Positions 6,492-9,926 of a stretch of DNA of 9,926 nt are shown here, piece after piece. The stretch is from Solobacterium sp. (GTDB lineage: Bacteria; Bacillota_I; Bacilli_A; Erysipelotrichales; Erysipelotrichaceae), in contig JAFOLE010000072.1 of assembly GCA_017419465.1 (NCBI GenBank), forward strand, positions 1-9,926. The letters run 5' to 3'. Below the pieces are notes generated by a model. That model ran no database searches. It was not told where the DNA came from and worked only from the letters and a program-made list of their open reading frames with translations. The first letter of the stretch is position 1. Every line of letters starts with the position of its first letter. The position numbers were made by a program, and so were the translations under genes.

Positions 6492-6503
6492 AACGATTAT
6501 TAT
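6487..6503. promoter_or_regulatory. Palindromic operator candidate (Fur/PerR-like) over the MATE -10 and start
   Basis: ATAATAA and TTATTAT form perfect 7-base inverted arms around CGA. The site covers most of the MATE -10 element and reaches the start codon. The inner 15 bases (6488-6502) match the 7-1-7 consensus of Fur-family regulators (TGATAATNATTATCA, or TTATAATNATTATAA for PerR) at 11 of 14 positions. A repressor bound here would block the MATE promoter. AT-rich promoters can produce such matches by chance. Confidence 0.4.
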
Positions 6504-7926
6504 GAAATCCATTTCACTCGAACAGATTATTCATTCGAATGAGAACAGTTCAACTGCACAGCGGCTCGCGGTTGTCATATCCCTGTCGATTCCGACCATT
6601 CTCGCAATGATTTCGGAAATTGTCATGCAGTATATCGATTCTGCCATGGTCGGATCGCTCGGTGCCGGCGCAAGCGCCTCCATCGGTCTTGTGGCCTCCA
6701 CCACCTGGCTGATCGGAAACCTTGTAATGGCATGCGCCTACGGTTTCTCTGTACAGATTGCCCAGGCAGTCGGCGCGCAGGACCATACCCATGCACGCAG
6801 AATCTTCCGTCAGTCGATCCTGACCGCATTCTGCTTTTCCCTCATCCTGCTTACCATCGGCGTATCCATCTCCGGTTCACTCCCCGGCTGGCTTCATGGG
6901 GATCCGGCGATTCTGCGGGATGCGAGCCGATACTTTCTGATCTATGCACTGTTTCTTCCAGTGCGCCAGATCTATAATCTGTTTCTGTCTTCCCTGCAGT
7001 GTACCGGAAACATGCGTACACCGAGTATTCTCGGCGTCATCTGCTGCGCAAGTGATGTCATCTTCAATTTCTTCTTTATCTTCCCCTCCCGGACAATTTC
7101 GTTCCTCGGACTTTCCGTTCCGGTATTCGGCGCCGGGCTTGGGGTCGCCGGAGCAGCGCTTGGGACTGCCTGCTCGTATCTGTTCTCCGGAATTCTGCTT
7201 GCCTATGCGGTATGCGTAAAATCACCGATTCTCCGCCTGCGCGGAAAGGAATCCTGGAAGGTAGAACCGGAAGTTCTGAGACGGGCTCTGAAGATTTCCG
7301 TTCCGATGGCGCTGGAACACTCTGCCCTTACGATTGCACAGATCGTCAGCACACGGATCGTTGCGCCGCTTGGCACGATCTCGCTTGCGGCAAACTCCTT
7401 TGCGGTAACGGCAGAAGCGTTCTGTTATATGCCCGGCTTTGGTATCGCGGCTGCGGCGACCACTCTGGTCGGTCAGTCGATCGGTGCCGGACGGCGTGAT
7501 CTTGCGAAGAGTTTTGCCTGGCTTGCGACGGGTCTTGGCATGTGTCTGATGACAGCCGCCGGAATCTTCATGTACTTCTTCTGCCCGTATGTATTCGCCT
7601 TCCTGACGCCGGTTGCGGAAGTTCAGGTACTTGGTGCGCGGGTGCTGCGCATTGAGCTGCTTGCGGAGCCGCTTTTTGCGGCGAGTATCGTTGCGACAGG
7701 TGCGCTGCGCGGAGCCGGTGATACGCTGGTTCCCGGCATTCTCAATCTCATCAGTATGTGGGGCGTACGAATCTCCATCGCCCTTCTCCTGGTCGGACGG
7801 CTGGGTCTTCCCGGTGTGTGGATCGGCATGTGCATTGAACTGAATGTACGCGGAATTCTCTTCCTGATTCGTCTCGCACGCGGCAAATGGCTCGATGCCG
7901 CATTCGCAAAACAGCAGACAGCCTGA
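6502..7926 (+). CDS. MATE-family multidrug/cation antiporter
   Basis: This 474-residue integral membrane protein has about twelve hydrophobic segments arranged as two similar halves. The first half begins with SIPTILAMISEIVMQYIDSAMVGSLG (residues about 29-54). The second begins with SVPMALEHSALTIAQIVSTRIVAPLG near 265. NSFAVTAEAFCYMPGFG and the loop GQSIGAGRRD are typical of MatE domains, which export drugs or metabolites in exchange for Na+ or H+. The substrate cannot be inferred. Residues 1-20 are a polar cytoplasmic N-terminus. The ATG at 6502 has no Shine-Dalgarno and lies ten bases after a perfect -10, so it may be read from a leaderless mRNA. The next in-frame ATG would cut into the first membrane helix, so a later start is unlikely. 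It diverges from msrA and may share control with it. The terminator at 7951-7984 follows. Confidence 0.9.
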   Translation: MKSISLEQIIHSNENSSTAQRLAVVISLSIPTILAMISEIVMQYIDSAMVGSLGAGASASIGLVASTTWLIGNLVMACAYGFSVQIAQAVGAQDHTHARRIFRQSILTAFCFSLILLTIGVSISGSLPGWLHGDPAILRDASRYFLIYALFLPVRQIYNLFLSSLQCTGNMRTPSILGVICCASDVIFNFFFIFPSRTISFLGLSVPVFGAGLGVAGAALGTACSYLFSGILLAYAVCVKSPILRLRGKESWKVEPEVLRRALKISVPMALEHSALTIAQIVSTRIVAPLGTISLAANSFAVTAEAFCYMPGFGIAAAATTLVGQSIGAGRRDLAKSFAWLATGLGMCLMTAAGIFMYFFCPYVFAFLTPVAEVQVLGARVLRIELLAEPLFAASIVATGALRGAGDTLVPGILNLISMWGVRISIALLLVGRLGLPGVWIGMCIELNVRGILFLIRLARGKWLDAAFAKQQTA

Positions 7927-7950
7927 ACGGCTGTTAATCTGAACATCAGA

Positions 7951-7984
7951 AAAGCGGACAGATCCTCATCGATCTGTCCGCTTT
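7951..7984. terminator. Bidirectional terminator between the MATE gene and tex
   Basis: A perfect 14-bp stem, AAAGCGGACAGATC (7951-7964) with GATCTGTCCGCTTT (7971-7984), closes a six-base loop. On the plus strand it ends in CTTT followed by CACTTT. On the minus strand it ends in CTTTT. It starts 24 bases after the MATE stop and lies 23 bases beyond the tex stop, so it can serve both convergent genes, with short T-runs on each side. Confidence 0.85.
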
Positions 7985-8007
7985 CACTTTGCATATAATT
8001 TTTGGAA

Positions 8008-9926
8008 TCAGTGCTTGCCGAAGCGGGCCAGAAGACGTGCTGTTGCGTCCTCCATGGTTACCGGCTTCTTTTCTTCCTGACGGCGGTTGTTTTTGTTCTT
8101 GCCGCGGCGGTCACTGCGGTTGCGGCGGTTTGCGGCCATCATCGCATCACGCTCATCCAGTTTCTCCTTCGGAAGCAGGCTCAGCGCAACACGGCCCTTT
8201 GCCTCATCGACATCCAGGACATACACCGTAACGATGTCACCGACGGAGAGCACTTCACTCGGATGACTGATGCGCTTCATGGACATATGGGTGATATGTA
8301 CAAGACCGTCTTCGTGAAGTCCGATATCGACGAATGCGCCAAAGTCAACGACATTGCGGACGGTTCCGCTCATCTGGTCGCCGACCTTGAGATCGGAGAG
8401 TTCCAGAACATCGCTGCGGAGCACAGCGGTTTCAAACTGATCACGGTAGTCACGGAGCGGTGCACGGATCGCATCTTCGATATCCTTCAGGGTATATGCA
8501 TCAATGCCGAGATCCTTCACGGATTCCTCCGGGAACTGTGCATCCGGTGTGCCGAGCTTGGTGATGCCGCAGGCAGCCATGACCTTGCGTGCCGCATCGT
8601 AGCTTTCCGGATGGATGTTTGTTTCATCCAGCGGTTCATCACCGCCCATGATGCGCAGGAATCCGGCGCACTGGGTATAGGCCTTCGGTCCGAGCTTCTT
8701 GACCTTAAGCAGCTGTTCACGGTTGGTGAAACGTCCGTTTTCATCACGGTATTTGACGATTTCCTTCGCAATGCCGGAGTTCAGACCGGAGATATGGGTC
8801 AGAAGTTCCGAACTTGCGGTATTCAGGTCCGCACCGACACGGTTGACGACTTTCATGATCGCTTCATCAAGACGCTCATTCAGTGCCTTTTCCGGCAGGT
8901 CATGCTGGTACTGTCCGACGCCGATGGATTTCGGATCGATCTTGATCAGCTCCGGCAGCGGGTCAAGCAGACGGCGGCCGATGGAGATCGCACTACGCAG
9001 TTCGATCGCAAGATCCGGGAATTCCTGACGTGCTTCTTCCTGCGCAGACCAGATGGATGCGCCTGCCTCAGAGACAATCGCATACTGTACATCGAGATTA
9101 TTGTCGCGGATCAGATCTGCGATCAGTTTCTCACTCTCACGGGATGCAGTTCCGTTTCCGATGGCAACGATCTGCACGCCGTATTTCTGAATCAGCATGA
9201 GAACCTTCTTGGCCGCAGCCTCAATGATCTCGCCCTTGCGGTCAAACGGATAAACCTTATCAACCGTAAGCATCTTTCCGGTATCATCGAGAACCGCAAG
9301 CTTACAGCCGTTGGCGTAGCCCGGGTCAAAGCCGAGGACAATGCGTCCCTTCAGAGGCGGCTGGCTGAGCAGCTTCTCCAGGTTCATGGAGAACACTTCG
9401 ATGGAGCTGGTGTGCGCCTTGTCGGAGAGATCGGAACGGATCTCATTTTCAATCGACGGGAACAGCAGACGTTCACAGCCGTCCACGATTGCCTGTTTCA
9501 GTTCTTCGGAAACGATCGTGGAAGCGCCGTGCACATAAGCCTTGTATGCTTCCTCTTCCAGATGCTCATTGTCATAGGTGAAGGAGACGGTGATAACCTT
9601 TTCCTTCTCCGCACGGTCAATTGCCATGACACGGTGGTTGGCAATCTGGGAAATCTTCTCACTGCGGTCATAGTACATCTCATAGACATGCTTTTCGTCG
9701 ACCGCATCCTTCTTCAGCTTGGTGACAATGACACCGGTCTTCATGATGGTGTCCTTAAACGACCAGCGCAGCTTGGCATTATCGGAAACATTCTCCGCAA
9801 TGATGTCCTTGGCGCCCTGAATCGCATCTGCGGCTGTCTTGACCTCTTCGCTCAGATACTTCTCAGCTTCCGCATTGAGGTCACCCTCTGCCGGAAGTCC
9901 CAGCATCCAGTCAGCCAGCGGCTGCA
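8008..9926 (-). CDS. tex: Transcription accessory protein Tex, 5' end beyond the window
   Basis: Tex is a nucleic-acid-binding protein related to the core of eukaryotic Spt6, thought to act in transcription and genome stability. The frame stays open through the right edge, where the codons before the Met at 9906 read QPLADW, so the gene is partial and lacks roughly its first 80-100 residues. Numbered from that Met, a helical Tex N-domain runs to about 180. A YqgF RNase H-like fold follows (VLGFDPGYANGCKLAV from 190). A helix-hairpin-helix region covers about 362-420 (NTASSELLTHISGLN, then KVKKLGPKAY). An S1 RNA-binding domain is at 506-578 (GTVRNVVDFGAFVDIGLHEDGLVHI). A basic tail (RNRSDRRGKNKNNRRQ) and a short conserved end (ARLLARFGKH) finish the protein. 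It converges on the MATE gene across the shared terminator. The identification is very secure. Confidence 0.96.
   Translation of the reverse strand, partial: QPLADWMLGLPAEGDLNAEAEKYLSEEVKTAADAIQGAKDIIAENVSDNAKLRWSFKDTIMKTGVIVTKLKKDAVDEKHVYEMYYDRSEKISQIANHRVMAIDRAEKEKVITVSFTYDNEHLEEEAYKAYVHGASTIVSEELKQAIVDGCERLLFPSIENEIRSDLSDKAHTSSIEVFSMNLEKLLSQPPLKGRIVLGFDPGYANGCKLAVLDDTGKMLTVDKVYPFDRKGEIIEAAAKKVLMLIQKYGVQIVAIGNGTASRESEKLIADLIRDNNLDVQYAIVSEAGASIWSAQEEARQEFPDLAIELRSAISIGRRLLDPLPELIKIDPKSIGVGQYQHDLPEKALNERLDEAIMKVVNRVGADLNTASSELLTHISGLNSGIAKEIVKYRDENGRFTNREQLLKVKKLGPKAYTQCAGFLRIMGGDEPLDETNIHPESYDAARKVMAACGITKLGTPDAQFPEESVKDLGIDAYTLKDIEDAIRAPLRDYRDQFETAVLRSDVLELSDLKVGDQMSGTVRNVVDFGAFVDIGLHEDGLVHITHMSMKRISHPSEVLSVGDIVTVYVLDVDEAKGRVALSLLPKEKLDERDAMMAANRRNRSDRRGKNKNNRRQEEKKPVTMEDATARLLARFGKH

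Noticed and set aside
7918..7934. Six-bp hairpin (ACAGCC / GGCTGT) around the MATE stop codon
   Set aside because: It has no T-run and a much stronger terminator follows at 7951-7984.
9904..9906. ATG at 9906 as the true start of tex
   Set aside because: The frame continues upstream through QPLADW to the window edge, and Tex proteins are about 100 residues longer at the N-terminus.

Overview
The window reads as an ordinary chromosomal segment of a mid-GC member of the Bacillota. The Tex, PPK1, class III-like PPK2, TGS-nucleoside kinase and IS30 gene set would fit the Erysipelotrichaceae. That placement is an impression from gene content and protein character, not a computed result. Coding density is high, intergenic gaps are short, and no RNA gene, CRISPR array or phage module is visible.

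Layout, left to right. (1) Positions 1-123 are the last 40 codons of an IS30-family transposase running in from the left edge. A hairpin at 148-181 follows, which may contain the element's right end and also looks like a terminator for the next gene. (2) mntP (204-776, minus) encodes a six-helix manganese exporter. (3) Diverging from it, ppk2 (947-1891, plus) encodes a PPK2-family polyphosphate kinase and ends at a clear terminator. (4) Convergent with ppk2 is a minus-strand operon, msrA > ppk1 > TGS-nucleoside kinase (6413 down to 1949). Its two junctions are both 4-base ATGA overlaps, so translation is probably coupled along the mRNA. (5) Diverging from msrA across an 88-base gap is a MATE-family transporter (6502-7926, plus). 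Its ATG lies 10 bases after a perfect TATAAT with no Shine-Dalgarno, so the mRNA may be leaderless. (6) A 14-bp perfect stem at 7951-7984 separates it from tex (8008-9926, minus), a transcription accessory protein cut by the right edge.

The biological theme is polyphosphate. PPK1 makes polyP from ATP, while PPK2 enzymes of this type use polyP to phosphorylate nucleotides. A nucleoside kinase that would produce nucleoside monophosphates is translationally coupled to ppk1, and a methionine sulfoxide reductase opens the operon. This suggests a stress-responsive polyP and nucleotide module: polyP storage, protein repair, and nucleotide recovery from polyP. Both polyphosphate kinases also end in lysine-rich tails beyond the conserved domain (22 Lys in the last 48 residues of PPK1, 9 Lys in the last 11 of PPK2), which could bind polyP or be modified by it. 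The individual families are known. The operon logic, the paired tails and the msrA/MATE regulatory gap are the parts that deserve a second look.
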